Assembly: GCF_009905545.1 (NCBI RefSeq)
Contig: NZ_JAAALB010000032.1
Location: 1-64,000 of the forward strand
DNA length: 64,000 nt
Direction: 5' to 3'
DNA from: Cellulophaga sp. BC115SP
Lineage (GTDB): Bacteria > Bacteroidota > Bacteroidia > Cytophagales > Spirosomataceae
Part shown: positions 17,295-26,295 of the stretch, one piece after another
Layout of the letters: every line of letters starts with the position of its first letter
Position numbering within the stretch: the first letter of the stretch is position 1
The notes under the pieces: model-generated
What the model saw: the letters and a program-made list of their open reading frames with translations, nothing else
The model's database searches: none
What the model was told of the DNA's origin: nothing
Made by a program: the position numbers and the translations under genes

Positions 17295-17495
17295 GGCTTT
17301 ACAAGAACAAATTGTTAAGAACTCAAAAAATCGTGTAAATATGAATGAGAATCTATTTACACATTAACTAAAAAATTGGAAAAACTTTTCAGAAAATAAT
17401 CAATAGTATTTTAGCGATAATTCATGAATCAATACAATGTTTGCTTAAATCATGAGTTATTCAAACCATTTTTATGACAAAATAATAAAAAAATT

Positions 17496-18515
17496 CTATT
17501 CGTTGTTCACGTATTTTTCCCATTTTTCAAGCAAATTCTGCATGTCTTCAGGTAAATCAGTATCAAACTGCATAAACTCACCCGTTGTAGGATGAATAAA
17601 ACCTAATGACTTGGCATGCAGGGCATGACGAGGACAAATTTTAAAACAATTGCCTACGTATTGTTCATATTTGGAGAACAAAGTACCTCTCAAAATTCTA
17701 TCACCGCCGTATGTACTATCATTGAAAAGTGGATGACCAATATGCTTAAAATGCACACGAATTTGGTGAGTACGCCCCGTTTCTAAGTTACACTTTACCA
17801 AGGAGACATAACGCAAATTTTTCAACACTTTATAGTGTGTCACAGCATGTTTTCCAACCGAACCATCAGGGAATACTGCACGGATTTTACGGTCTTTTAT
17901 GCTACGACCAATATGTCCTGTAACAGTACCTTCTTCATTTTTAAGTTCGCCCCAAACCAAGGCATAATACGTACGCTCGATGCTATGGTCAAAAAACTGC
18001 TTAGCCAAGTGTGTCATGGCATAGTCGTTTTTAGCAATTACCAAAAGCCCAGAGGTTTCTTTGTCGATACGGTGCACCAATCCTGGGCGAGCCTCCCCGT
18101 TACGATGAGTTGGCAAGTTTTGAAAATGATATACCAAGGCATTTACAAGGGTGCCCTCCCAATGCCCAAAAGCAGGGTGAACTACCATACCAGCTGGTTT
18201 GTTTACCACCAACAAATCATCGTCTTCATAAACAATATCCAAAGGAATATTTTCAGGCTCGATACCACCTTCGCGTGGAGGGTGCGGCAGCGATACCGTG
18301 ACAACATCAAAAGGTTTAACTTTATAACTTGCTTTGGTTACAATATCGTTGACTTTTACGAGACCTAAATCTATACCGTTTTGAATCTTGTTTCGAGTTG
18401 CATTTTGCATGCGCATCATCAAATATTTATCAAGACGTACTAATTCTTGACCTTTTTCTACTACGATTCGATGATGTTCGTATAATTCTTCTTCGTCTTC
18501 TTCCAGTTCTTGCAT
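17496..18515 (-). CDS. rluD: RluA/RluD-family rRNA pseudouridine synthase
   Basis: A 339-residue enzyme of the RluA family. An acidic N-terminal tail precedes an S4 RNA-binding domain (about residues 16-75: L-V-R-L-D-K-Y-L), and the catalytic domain carries the active-site aspartate D151 in HRIDKETSGL. With the S4 domain present and a length near 330 it matches RluD, which makes the pseudouridines at positions 1911, 1915 and 1917 of 23S rRNA. The ending K-S-L-G-F-I-H-P-T-T-G-E is typical. An exact -7 element lies 20 bases before the start. Confidence 0.92.
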   Translation of the reverse strand: MQELEEDEEELYEHHRIVVEKGQELVRLDKYLMMRMQNATRNKIQNGIDLGLVKVNDIVTKASYKVKPFDVVTVSLPHPPREGGIEPENIPLDIVYEDDDLLVVNKPAGMVVHPAFGHWEGTLVNALVYHFQNLPTHRNGEARPGLVHRIDKETSGLLVIAKNDYAMTHLAKQFFDHSIERTYYALVWGELKNEEGTVTGHIGRSIKDRKIRAVFPDGSVGKHAVTHYKVLKNLRYVSLVKCNLETGRTHQIRVHFKHIGHPLFNDSTYGGDRILRGTLFSKYEQYVGNCFKICPRHALHAKSLGFIHPTTGEFMQFDTDLPEDMQNLLEKWEKYVNNE

Positions 18516-18534
18516 AATTTCGTGTTTTCAGATA

Positions 18535-18542
18535 CAAAATTA
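18535..18542 (-). promoter_or_regulatory. Bacteroidota -7 element upstream of rluD
   Basis: The minus strand reads TAATTTTG, an exact TAnnTTTG match, 20-27 bases before the start codon. Confidence 0.35.
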
Positions 18543-18637
18543 TTAATTTTAGTTAAGAAAAGCTGAAATAAATGAGGATACAAGATTTGTTTTAAAATTC
18601 ATGACTACGTAAAAAAGGACTACAAGCCTATTTAAGT

Positions 18638-18645
18638 TAATTTTG
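18638..18645 (+). promoter_or_regulatory. Bacteroidota -7 element upstream of the PLP enzyme
   Basis: TAATTTTG, exact TAnnTTTG match, 46 bases before the ATG at 18692. A good -33 TTG was not found. Confidence 0.35.
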
Positions 18646-18691
18646 TAAGAATTAGAGACTCATTCATTTCAGACGCTTCAAATGCCTTATT

Positions 18692-19615
18692 ATGCTAATT
18701 TTCCCATCATTTGACCTTCCTATATCTCCCATACAAACAATTTTTCATCCTACTTTAGAAAAAGTAGATATTCAACTGATTTTAAAACGTGACGACTTAA
18801 TTCATCCGAGTATTTCGGGAAATAAATGGCGCAAAATGAAGTATAATTTGATCGAAGCGCATCAGCAAGGCTTTAGGCAACTCATTACTTTTGGAGGAGC
18901 TTATTCAAATCATATTTATGCCACTGCCTCCGCAGGAAAAGTTTTTGGTTTTGAAACTTTAGGAATTATTCGCGGCGATGAACTAAATCCACAGTCGAGT
19001 CCCACGTTGAAATATGCAGCCGAAAATGGAATGCAGTTTAAGTTTGCCAGCCGAACAGCATATCGAGACAAAGAGGAGATTTTAAGACAATTAAAACAAG
19101 AAGATATCACTTTAGAAAAAGCCTATTATTTACCAGAAGGTGGTAGTAATCATTTAGCCTTAAAAGGACTAGCAGAGTTAGCACAAGAAATTTATCAACA
19201 AACTCAACCCGATTATATTGTTTCGGCAGTTGGTACAGGTGGTACCATTGCAGGCATACTTGCAGCGAGTAAAGCACCGACCCAAGTTATCGGAATAACG
19301 GCACTTAAAGGAGCAACCTCAGGACTTTTGAATGATATTCAAGACCTCCTTTCCGAAAACTCTACCATTGATTTTATACGCTTTGCCCTACTCGACGCCT
19401 ATCATTTTGGTGGATACGCAAAATATACTCCTGCGCTACTAGACTTTATCCGACAACTTGAAAGCTACAATCCAAACCTCCAACTCGAACAAGTCTACAC
19501 AGGCAAAATGCTGTACGGAATCATCGATTTAGCAGAAAAAGGATATTTCAAGAAAGAAAGTCAAGTGGTGGCTGTGCATACTGGCGGTTTGCAGGGGCGG
19601 TTATTGGAGATTTAA
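18692..19615 (+). CDS. ACC deaminase/D-cysteine desulfhydrase family PLP enzyme
   Basis: A 307-residue pyridoxal-phosphate enzyme of fold type II. The PLP lysine is K45 in the motif ISGNKWRK, followed by the A-Y-S-N-H segment (about 71-75) that binds the phosphate side, and a glycine-rich G-T-G-G-T loop near 179-183. This group includes D-cysteine desulfhydrase and 1-aminocyclopropane-1-carboxylate deaminase; bacterial members without experimental data are most often D-cysteine desulfhydrases. Cytoplasmic. It stands apart from its neighbours by more than 150 bases and runs divergently from rluD. Substrate preference is not visible. Confidence 0.85.
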   Translation: MLIFPSFDLPISPIQTIFHPTLEKVDIQLILKRDDLIHPSISGNKWRKMKYNLIEAHQQGFRQLITFGGAYSNHIYATASAGKVFGFETLGIIRGDELNPQSSPTLKYAAENGMQFKFASRTAYRDKEEILRQLKQEDITLEKAYYLPEGGSNHLALKGLAELAQEIYQQTQPDYIVSAVGTGGTIAGILAASKAPTQVIGITALKGATSGLLNDIQDLLSENSTIDFIRFALLDAYHFGGYAKYTPALLDFIRQLESYNPNLQLEQVYTGKMLYGIIDLAEKGYFKKESQVVAVHTGGLQGRLLEI

Positions 19616-19733
19616 GATGGCTATCTCCTAATTCAATTTTTCTAGCAATAGAGGTTAAATATTAAGTATCTTCTGTCTGTTTTATAGCTATTAAACTAGT
19701 TAAGTTTTTGTAAAACATATTCCTATCACCGCC

Positions 19734-19760
19734 TTGACTTTCTTATACATTTTGTATAAT
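19734..19760 (+). promoter_or_regulatory. Promoter with operator-like palindrome upstream of the toxin-antitoxin pair
   Basis: TTGACT (19734-19739) and TATAAT (19755-19760) with a 15-base spacer; alternatively the Bacteroidota arrangement TTG (19734-19736), 20 bases, then TAATTTTA (19757-19764; seven of eight bases match TAnnTTTG). A perfect inverted repeat TTATACATTTTGTATAA (19743-19759) covers the -10, as expected for an autoregulated toxin-antitoxin operon. Confidence 0.5.
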
Positions 19761-19782
19761 TTTATATAAAATAATCGAGCCT

Positions 19783-20310
19783 ATGAAGCCTAAAAAAGTT
19801 CTAATCAAACGCCTATTAGATAACAAATATATAAATGCGTCAATCATAAAAGTAACTAACTTTCATATTCTTCCCAGCATCACTGATGGATGGAGGTTTA
19901 ACTTCCGAAAACATGCTCGCATGAAAACGAGGCAGACATATTCATTAGTTACAGATGAAGAACCAGCCATTATACAAGGATGTTTAATTTATGATGAAAG
20001 TATTCCTTACATGGCCTATATCGAAATTGCGCCACATAATAGAAGTAGTTCTGAAAGCCAAGTCTATGATGATGTTGCAGGCTGTTTAATTGCGCATGCC
20101 TGTAGGTTAAGTTTTTTGCATGAGGACGATAGATTCAAGGGATGGCTTACCTTTGATGTCCTAGAAGATAGCACCGAGGAAGAGTTAAAGTTGAAATCGT
20201 TGTACAAGCAAAAATATGGAGCCAAAGAAATTCCAGGTCGTTCTACCATGTACATTGATCCTGAAAATGGAGAGAAATTGATTCAAAAATATTTAACACG
20301 AAAATCATGA
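19783..20310 (+). CDS. GNAT-fold protein, probable toxin of a toxin-antitoxin pair
   Basis: A 175-residue cytoplasmic protein. It shows the GNAT fold order: strand Y-M-A-Y-I-E-I-A-P-H-N-R (about 76-87, where most acetyltransferases have their substrate strand), the acetyl-CoA segment D-D-V-A-G-C-L-I-A-H-A-C-R-L-S-F (96-111, G-C-L in place of the usual G-x-G), strand G-W-L-T-F-D-V (120-126) and the final Y-K-Q-K-Y-G-A-K-E-I-P motif like the common Y-x-K-x-G-F ending. GNAT toxins (TacT, AtaT, ItaT) inactivate charged tRNAs; that activity is only inferred here. It overlaps the Xre-type gene by ATGA at 20307-20310, and the order toxin then antitoxin matches HigBA. It might instead be a nontoxic acetyltransferase. 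Confidence 0.65.
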   Translation: MKPKKVLIKRLLDNKYINASIIKVTNFHILPSITDGWRFNFRKHARMKTRQTYSLVTDEEPAIIQGCLIYDESIPYMAYIEIAPHNRSSSESQVYDDVAGCLIAHACRLSFLHEDDRFKGWLTFDVLEDSTEEELKLKSLYKQKYGAKEIPGRSTMYIDPENGEKLIQKYLTRKS

Positions 20311-20774
20311 CAAAACATAATGAAATACATCCTTCCGATATTTGGAGTAAGGACAAGGCAGATTTTTTAGTCAATTTTATCGAAAATCAATCAGACCTTC
20401 AAACTCCTGAGAGATTGATTAGAAATAAAATGCTTGCTATTCAATATCAAATCGAAGACTATCTTGAATCAAACCCTTCAGATGAAATTAAGTCAATTGC
20501 CTACTTCGTCAAACTCTATATCAAAGCATTTGATGTCTCACAAAGTAAAGTCGCAAAATTATTTCAGATGCAAGAAAGTAATTTTTGTAAGTATATAAAT
20601 GGCGAGAGAAAACTGAATAGTAGTTTTATTATAAAAATCAGCGAATTGACCCAAACAAATCCTGAATATTGGCTGAGGATTGAGGCTAAAAATAAATTGT
20701 GGGAAATCCAAAAAGAGAAAAGAAATAGGAAACATGAGGAATACACTCTTAGCAAACTTCTAAGTATCGAATAG
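20307..20774 (+). CDS. Xre/HigA-like antitoxin
   Basis: A 155-residue protein with an Xre-type helix-turn-helix at about residues 70-115 (K-A-F-D-V-S-Q-S-K-V-A-K-L-F-Q-M, then S-N-F-C-K-Y-I-N-G-E-R-K-L-N as recognition region) and the HigA-like continuation T-N-P-E-Y-W-L-R-I-E-A-K-N-K-L-W. The N-terminal 60 residues are an extra domain that probably binds the GNAT-fold partner (inference). The start overlaps the previous stop codon, so translation is coupled. HigA-type antitoxins repress their own promoter by binding a palindrome like the one at 19743-19759. It ends just before a terminator shared with tRNA-Leu. Confidence 0.75.
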   Translation: MTKHNEIHPSDIWSKDKADFLVNFIENQSDLQTPERLIRNKMLAIQYQIEDYLESNPSDEIKSIAYFVKLYIKAFDVSQSKVAKLFQMQESNFCKYINGERKLNSSFIIKISELTQTNPEYWLRIEAKNKLWEIQKEKRNRKHEEYTLSKLLSIE

Positions 20775-20778
20775 ATAT

Positions 20779-20812
20779 AAAAAAAGAGGAACAAATTTCT
20801 TTGTTCCTCTTA
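20779..20812. terminator. Intrinsic terminator between the toxin-antitoxin pair and tRNA-Leu
   Basis: AAGAGGAACAAA / TTTGTTCCTCTT, four-base loop. On the minus strand it is followed by a run of T, so it best terminates the tRNA transcript; it also ends the antitoxin region. Confidence 0.85.
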
Positions 20813-20813
20813 G

Positions 20814-20897
20814 TACCCAGAGCCGGAGTCGAACCGGCATGCCAATGAAGGCATTGGTGTTTGAGACCAACGCGTCTACCAATTCCGCCATCTGGGC
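20814..20897 (-). tRNA. tRNA-Leu (CAA)
   Basis: The minus strand folds as a class II tRNA: acceptor GCCCAGA paired with TCTGGGT (G-U first pair), D arm with AATTGGTAGA, anticodon loop CTCAAAC with anticodon CAA, a long variable arm (GCCTTC...), and T arm GGTTCGACTCC. The 3' CCA is not encoded (next bases CTA). CAA reads the leucine codon UUG. Length 84 bases. Confidence 0.95.
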
Positions 20898-21062
20898 ATT
20901 TGGTATTCAAGTAAACTTGAATGCGAATCGTTGTTCTTTCGTTTCGTGATGCAAAGGTAGAGAGTTTTTCTTTATCCTCCAAATCTTGTGAAAAGAAAAA
21001 TCAATAATTATTTTCTTTCCTGTGATGAAAAAATAGCATTTTTATCTATTTCAAGGGCTTTT

Positions 21063-22721
21063 TTACCATTTTGGTTCTACCCATAAAGCCGTAAGAATGA
21101 ATAGGATAAGCACCCACCAAACCCAAGGAGAAAGGCTCGATTGTCGGGCAATTGAAAAATCTATATTTTTTTGTTTTTTTTCTGAAAAATTATTTCCAAC
21201 ATACATTTTTAGCCGTTGTAAGTACGCTAAATCCTGCGTTGAGTCCTCGACATATACCGATAAACTATCAAAAAGTGGCTGCCAACCAGCCTTTGTAAAT
21301 CGGTAGTTTTGATACTCATTCTGAGAACTCAATGACGATACCGACGGCTTAAGGGTATCCTCTCCTACTTGCCAATTTACATTTTTCTTGAGCGTATTCA
21401 GCCTGATTTGTTTAGGAATATTAACAAAAACAGGTGCGTTAACTTGTATAGAAACTGGTTCGGAAGGCAGAACAGCCTCCAAGGTTGAAGCCCAAATTTT
21501 GTTGTAGGTAACACTATCACCACTGAGCATTAAAGGATAGGTTTCGTTGAGCAAACACAGCCCTACTCTCCCCTTCTGGCGTTGTACTGCAATGGGATAT
21601 TCCTTCAAGCTTTTTTGCCAAGTATTTGGTTGTATTTGATAAGGTAAGGCTGTCAAATCATTGGATAATTGGATAGCTTCTTGTGTCGAACTTTTTGTCA
21701 ATCGCCATTGTGTTCCCAACGCCTGATTGATAATACGAGTTTCCGTTTCGGGATTGGTTAAATTGATAATAAGAACGCCTTTATTCTCTCCCAATACCTT
21801 CTTGACTCTTGCATCGCCTGCTAAGCTAGGGTCAGTCACAATCAAGTCATAAGATTTGATGGATTGTTTGGTATTAATTTGAAATTGACTTTGGGTATTC
21901 TTAGCTACTTTGGTCCAAGTTTCTACTTTGTATCCACGTTTGCCCATCCAGTCGGCCAAAGTTTTACTTTCAAAATCGGGGTTACTTTGTAATACCAATA
22001 CACTTTTACTCGGTTTTTCCATTACTGCAAAATGTATAGGCTGTAAAAGCTTTTCACCAAGCCATAACTCACATTTCGCTTTTCCTTTGATAAAGGCAGG
22101 AAATTTAAGATTAAAATCTACTAAGCCTTTTTTAAGGGAAATACTATCCAATACTTGTTCTCCAATTTTCAGGCTCAACACTTGTGTTTTCTCACTCAAT
22201 ATCTTCCCGCTTACACGTTGCAAATCTCCTCGGTACAAAACACCTTCCCATCGAATAGACTCAACTTGATTATTTTCCCAAGTAGGTAGCCATTTCCATT
22301 CTTTATCGAGCAGTTGATTCAATAAGGTTGGCTCAAAATGCGTCCCAGCCAAATAAACTGTACCTATTTTCGAGATCCAAGCTGGATGCTCGTTAATGGA
22401 TTGTAATAATTCTTTTTCTGTAAAACTCTCAGCTATATGAAGACTATCTTGCCAATGTTGAAGGTTTGTATGTGGTATATTCTGCTGGTAAAGTAATATC
22501 TGATTTGAATCTGATGAACGGGTAATGGTGGGTTGTAATATCCAGCCCAATACGCTTATCCAAAGTAAAAAATTCAGTAAGACCTTTAACCCCCATCTTC
22601 CTTTTGAGCGGTTTCTCCAAAGGGCTAAAAATTGTACTATTCCCATAATCAACACAGCTACCAATAAGATTATATTGGATGCAGTGTTGAGTTGGAATTG
22701 AAAGTTGATCTGTAATATCAT
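21063..22721 (-). CDS. Large membrane protein of the MoxR cluster, unknown function
   Basis: A 552-residue inner-membrane protein: two N-terminal membrane segments (about residues 15-32 and 47-66), a large extracytoplasmic region, and one C-terminal segment (W-V-W-W-V-L-I-L-F-I-L-T-A-L-W-V, 530-546). A central part near 255-330 (L-V-L-Q-S-N-P-D-F-E-S-K, then S-Y-D-L-I-V-T-D-P) looks like a glutamine-amidotransferase-type alpha/beta fold, common in BatA relatives with a double membrane N-terminus. It is the last gene of the minus-strand block and follows the DUF4175 gene by 140 bases. Role unknown; membrane-anchored partner in the MoxR-linked complex is inferred. Confidence 0.7.
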   Translation of the reverse strand: MILQINFQFQLNTASNIILLVAVLIMGIVQFLALWRNRSKGRWGLKVLLNFLLWISVLGWILQPTITRSSDSNQILLYQQNIPHTNLQHWQDSLHIAESFTEKELLQSINEHPAWISKIGTVYLAGTHFEPTLLNQLLDKEWKWLPTWENNQVESIRWEGVLYRGDLQRVSGKILSEKTQVLSLKIGEQVLDSISLKKGLVDFNLKFPAFIKGKAKCELWLGEKLLQPIHFAVMEKPSKSVLVLQSNPDFESKTLADWMGKRGYKVETWTKVAKNTQSQFQINTKQSIKSYDLIVTDPSLAGDARVKKVLGENKGVLIINLTNPETETRIINQALGTQWRLTKSSTQEAIQLSNDLTALPYQIQPNTWQKSLKEYPIAVQRQKGRVGLCLLNETYPLMLSGDSVTYNKIWASTLEAVLPSEPVSIQVNAPVFVNIPKQIRLNTLKKNVNWQVGEDTLKPSVSSLSSQNEYQNYRFTKAGWQPLFDSLSVYVEDSTQDLAYLQRLKMYVGNNFSEKKQKNIDFSIARQSSLSPWVWWVLILFILTALWVEPKW

Positions 22722-22861
22722 CTGGTTTTCAATATTTTTCTATAGAGCCATTGCGGGCAAAGTTCTCTCAGGAGATTGATTTTCCAATAAATTATTATTG
22801 GGATGTACAATCTTTGATTTTTGGTTTATCTACCTGAAAACGTTGCCTGCAACATCTCTAC

Positions 22862-25066
22862 CTAATTGTTTGCCCAATTTTTGAAAAAGGATTTTTCCAA
22901 TCTTTTTTCCGAAACATTTCCTTGTGGCGTTGCTGAAGACGGTTTGGGTAAATCAGTATTGAGTAAGGCAAAAATGCGAGTATTCAAGCGCTTAGCCTGA
23001 GCTGAATCTAAAACCTTACCACTTGCCAGTTTTTGTAAATCCGACAAAATACTCCATTGGTTCATGCCTGTATTCAATACCTTCTGACTCAAAGCCATGC
23101 TTAGCATAAGTACCTTTTGTTTTTGCAAACCATTTAGCGATTTTTCTTCTTGCAAATAGCCCATTATCTCAGCAGCTAAGGTGGTTAATTGTGCTTGAGA
23201 AAGGTTTTTTGCATAACTAAACTTGGCATTAAACTTGGTCAACTCGCCTGATAGTCTCTTTTCTTTTTCCTTGATTGGAGGCGGGTCAAAGCTGGTTTTC
23301 TTGGCAAAAGTTCTGGCTTTGTGTTGTGCTGCTTTCAAAAACTCCAAAGCTTTTTTCTCGTACGGCAATGCCTTTTCTGGTTCATACATACGCAAATGCA
23401 GTTCGGATTGCCACATTTGTTCTAATGAAGACTTCAACAAACTTCTAGTCGATTGTTCGTAAAAGGTATTCGCTTCTCCATCGTCATGCGAGTGTACATA
23501 ATCCGCCAGCATACTTGCCAATGGATCTTTATTATCATCATTGGACTGTTCGTGATGATGATGTTCTTCTTCATGTTTTTCGGCTTGGTCATGATCATGC
23601 TCACCTTCATCGTGTGCATGACGAAAACCTTTTAGAATATCGCCATCTTTGTCAGCATTGTCTGGCAGGGGATTGCCTCCTCCTATCGAATTTTCGAACT
23701 CTTCACCCAAATATTGTCCGTATCTCAAACGCAGCGTTTTTTGGTCAAACCCAATCTCGTTTGAGGCACTTTTAAACTCCCTATCTCCGATTTTTTTACG
23801 TTTGGCAATCAATTTTTCAGTATCAATAATAATCTGTCTTTGACTTCTAAAATATTCGGGCATGATATTCATAGCCATTGTTGCCAAATCTGATTCTTCC
23901 GCCTTAGTCGTATCTTTATAAACAATAAAATAGGTATCTGATTTTGTGAAATTTGGCCTAGGTTTACGATTATCGATTGCAGCCCAATAATAGTACAATT
24001 CATCTCCTGGCGTAAAATTGAGCACCTTTAAGTCAATAGATTTACTCAATTGTGCTGATTTGAATGCCTTTTGTGTGATAGGCATTTTTACTTCACGAAA
24101 CTTTACATTTTCACCGCTACCTCTTGCCAAAGTCGCAATCATATAGACCTCATTTACCATAAAATCATCCGAAACTTTGGCATTTAACTGTACTGTTTTA
24201 GGGTCTTTGAGATAATGAAAACTATATAATTCTTTGCTACTTGGCTCAATTTTAGGGGCTGCGTCTGGTAAGGCCTCCAAGCGATAATAGTCTGAAGCAT
24301 AAATCAATGAATCTTTCCAATAGGCTTTTATGGCATATAATCCTGAGCTCAACAATTGATCTTGGTAAAGATATTTATCTTCTTTCTGTGTAAAAGGAAG
24401 TTCAACGCCTCTGGCATTACTAAGCTTAACTTTGAGTTGGTCTTGATGTGAAAATGTCAAATGCCAAGTCAAATTTGAGCCTACAATTGCTGAGGCATTC
24501 AGTTGCTCGGATTGAACGGTCTGCAAACCTGTGTAAGCCGGTGGAACGACCGTTAAAACAGCTTTCTCGAATTTGGGTGGTACTGCTGGCGTATCCTTTT
24601 TTCCTGAAACAATTTCTGTCAAAGACTTTTCGGATAGTTTTTGAACAAAAGATTGGTCAAACAAAACAGTCAATAAAATTGATGTACAGACCGCTCCCAG
24701 ATAATACCATAAATGATGTGTAAAAACCCAAGGTGTTTGCAGATTTCCTTTTTCGAATAAGCGATTAAGCTGGAGTTGCTCAGCAATATTAAGCTCGTTT
24801 TTCTCCAATAAATCTAGGCTATATTCAGTATTATCGATTTTTTGATGCACTAAGCGAATGGCTTGTTGGTGTTTTGTGGAAAAGAAACCTTTCCAAAAAG
24901 ACCAAGCCAAAGCAGCCACAAAAGCCAAAGCCCATGTCCAGATTGCAACGGGGAAATAGTAATGAAGCCAAATCGCAATTACGCCGAAAACAGATAGCCC
25001 TCTGAGCAAATCTTCGGTATGCAATTGCCATTTAACTTTTGATATGATTTGTGAGAAAGGATTCAT
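22862..25066 (-). CDS. DUF4175-family membrane protein with His-rich segment
   Basis: A 734-residue protein: two or three membrane segments in the first 165 residues, then a large extracytoplasmic part. It belongs to the DUF4175 group often found beside BatA and MoxR genes. Near residues 479-512 lies a highly acidic and histidine-rich stretch (EGEHDHDQAEKHEEEHHHH), which is either a metal-binding region or a flexible linker. The start was set at ATG 25066, which overlaps the stop of the BatA-like gene by ATGA and gives a natural N-terminus; an ATG at 25090 would add 8 residues and overlap by 28 bases. Confidence 0.75.
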   Translation of the reverse strand: MNPFSQIISKVKWQLHTEDLLRGLSVFGVIAIWLHYYFPVAIWTWALAFVAALAWSFWKGFFSTKHQQAIRLVHQKIDNTEYSLDLLEKNELNIAEQLQLNRLFEKGNLQTPWVFTHHLWYYLGAVCTSILLTVLFDQSFVQKLSEKSLTEIVSGKKDTPAVPPKFEKAVLTVVPPAYTGLQTVQSEQLNASAIVGSNLTWHLTFSHQDQLKVKLSNARGVELPFTQKEDKYLYQDQLLSSGLYAIKAYWKDSLIYASDYYRLEALPDAAPKIEPSSKELYSFHYLKDPKTVQLNAKVSDDFMVNEVYMIATLARGSGENVKFREVKMPITQKAFKSAQLSKSIDLKVLNFTPGDELYYYWAAIDNRKPRPNFTKSDTYFIVYKDTTKAEESDLATMAMNIMPEYFRSQRQIIIDTEKLIAKRKKIGDREFKSASNEIGFDQKTLRLRYGQYLGEEFENSIGGGNPLPDNADKDGDILKGFRHAHDEGEHDHDQAEKHEEEHHHHEQSNDDNKDPLASMLADYVHSHDDGEANTFYEQSTRSLLKSSLEQMWQSELHLRMYEPEKALPYEKKALEFLKAAQHKARTFAKKTSFDPPPIKEKEKRLSGELTKFNAKFSYAKNLSQAQLTTLAAEIMGYLQEEKSLNGLQKQKVLMLSMALSQKVLNTGMNQWSILSDLQKLASGKVLDSAQAKRLNTRIFALLNTDLPKPSSATPQGNVSEKRLEKSFFKNWANN

Positions 25067-26247
25067 GCGTTTCGGTGAATTGCGAGCCAACGCTCAAGAC
25101 TAAGCAATAAAACCAAGAGAGTGATTAATACTGCGGTAAACCACTCTGTTTCGAGCGGTTTGACTAATTTTTGTTCCTTAAATAAGGCTTTCAACTGGCG
25201 ATTTGAAATGGTGTTATTCTCAGCTTTGATTCCTTGAAAGTTTAGAATTTTCTCTAATAACCATGCAGGAAATTTTCCTTCAAAGACCGCATCATCGGTT
25301 TGGGGATTCATTGAGTTTGACCACTCTATGACATTCGAAGCCAAGGACTTTTGCGAATACTTATCACTTTCTGGAACCAAATAGAGTACTTCAGGATTTA
25401 ACACTTGAGGAAGTTGACTAGTACAAACTAATTGTGCTTGTTCCTTTTGGTCTTTATTCAAAAGTTGAATAGGAAGTTGATACACTTCTTCAATTGCTTT
25501 CAAACTAGCTTTCAACGTTTTCTGAGCTGATTCAGAAGTTGAAATCCAAACTTTCAAAGCGCCTTTTTGTACTATTTCTGGATTATTAGCAGTAACTATT
25601 CCTAATTGTCCTTCGGGATTTATACCTACGTTTTTCTGTCCATCTACTTGCCAAACCTTTACTTGATGTTGCCTAGTACTATCAGAAATAGCGTGTAAAT
25701 TCAGTGGTGTTGGGTGATAAATTACAGGCAAATTTGTCAATGACTGTTGGTTCACCACATACAATTCCACTGATTGTTTTGGATACTTTTTTCCTAACTC
25801 TATAAGCGCATTCTGTAATACACTTGCCTTAGTAGCTTCTTTAGGCTGTTCGGACAAATCTTTCAGTTCAATTGGAGAATTTTCTATCCAAAAACACGGT
25901 TCGCCTTTTTTGAGAGCCTCCTCTATTTCAAATCGAAAGTTATTGGTAACCAATGTATTCGACTCTATCAGATGGATTTTAGAGAAAGATGAAGACGTTT
26001 GTAAGGTATTCCAAAGTGGCTTGGCTAAAGCCAAACACAGCAATAGTACAATTGCCAAACGCAATACTAATAGCCCAATATTATCTAATCGTATGCCTCT
26101 AGCTTGTTGTAAGTTTTTTTCGCTTAACCACTGAGTAGCGGCCCAGTCTAGTCGTTTACCTTGTTTCTGATGCCAAAAGTGAATCAGAATCGGTATCGCT
26201 AGACCAAACAAGCCCCAAAGTAATGTTGGCGTATTAAAATCTATCAT
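25063..26247 (-). CDS. BatA-like membrane protein
   Basis: A 394-residue protein. The N-terminus (M-I-D-F-N-T-P-T-L-L-W-G-L-F-G-L-A-I-P-I-L-I-H) is the BatA double-membrane N-terminal domain, with a second segment near residues 53-75, a large extracytoplasmic region and a final membrane helix near 365-385. The classic von Willebrand A domain of BatA is not obvious, so it is a BatA-N-only protein. Start at ATG 26247 was preferred over an in-frame TTG at 26274, since the family usually begins directly with this motif. It lies between DUF58 and DUF4175 in the operon; the complex is linked to envelope stress and aerotolerance in Bacteroides. Confidence 0.75.
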   Translation of the reverse strand: MIDFNTPTLLWGLFGLAIPILIHFWHQKQGKRLDWAATQWLSEKNLQQARGIRLDNIGLLVLRLAIVLLLCLALAKPLWNTLQTSSSFSKIHLIESNTLVTNNFRFEIEEALKKGEPCFWIENSPIELKDLSEQPKEATKASVLQNALIELGKKYPKQSVELYVVNQQSLTNLPVIYHPTPLNLHAISDSTRQHQVKVWQVDGQKNVGINPEGQLGIVTANNPEIVQKGALKVWISTSESAQKTLKASLKAIEEVYQLPIQLLNKDQKEQAQLVCTSQLPQVLNPEVLYLVPESDKYSQKSLASNVIEWSNSMNPQTDDAVFEGKFPAWLLEKILNFQGIKAENNTISNRQLKALFKEQKLVKPLETEWFTAVLITLLVLLLSLERWLAIHRNA

Positions 26248-26295
26248 TAGAATAGTAAAAATTTGAAAGTTCAAAATCAGCTTGATATATTTTCA

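Noticed and set aside
20749-20982. Minus-strand open frame over the tRNA-Leu gene
   Set aside because: It overlaps the whole tRNA and its terminator, so it is an accidental frame.
23434-23843. Several open frames opposite the His-rich DUF4175 segment
   Set aside because: They are antisense copies of a low-complexity codon stretch, giving Met/His-rich nonsense; the DUF4175 frame is long and domain-supported.
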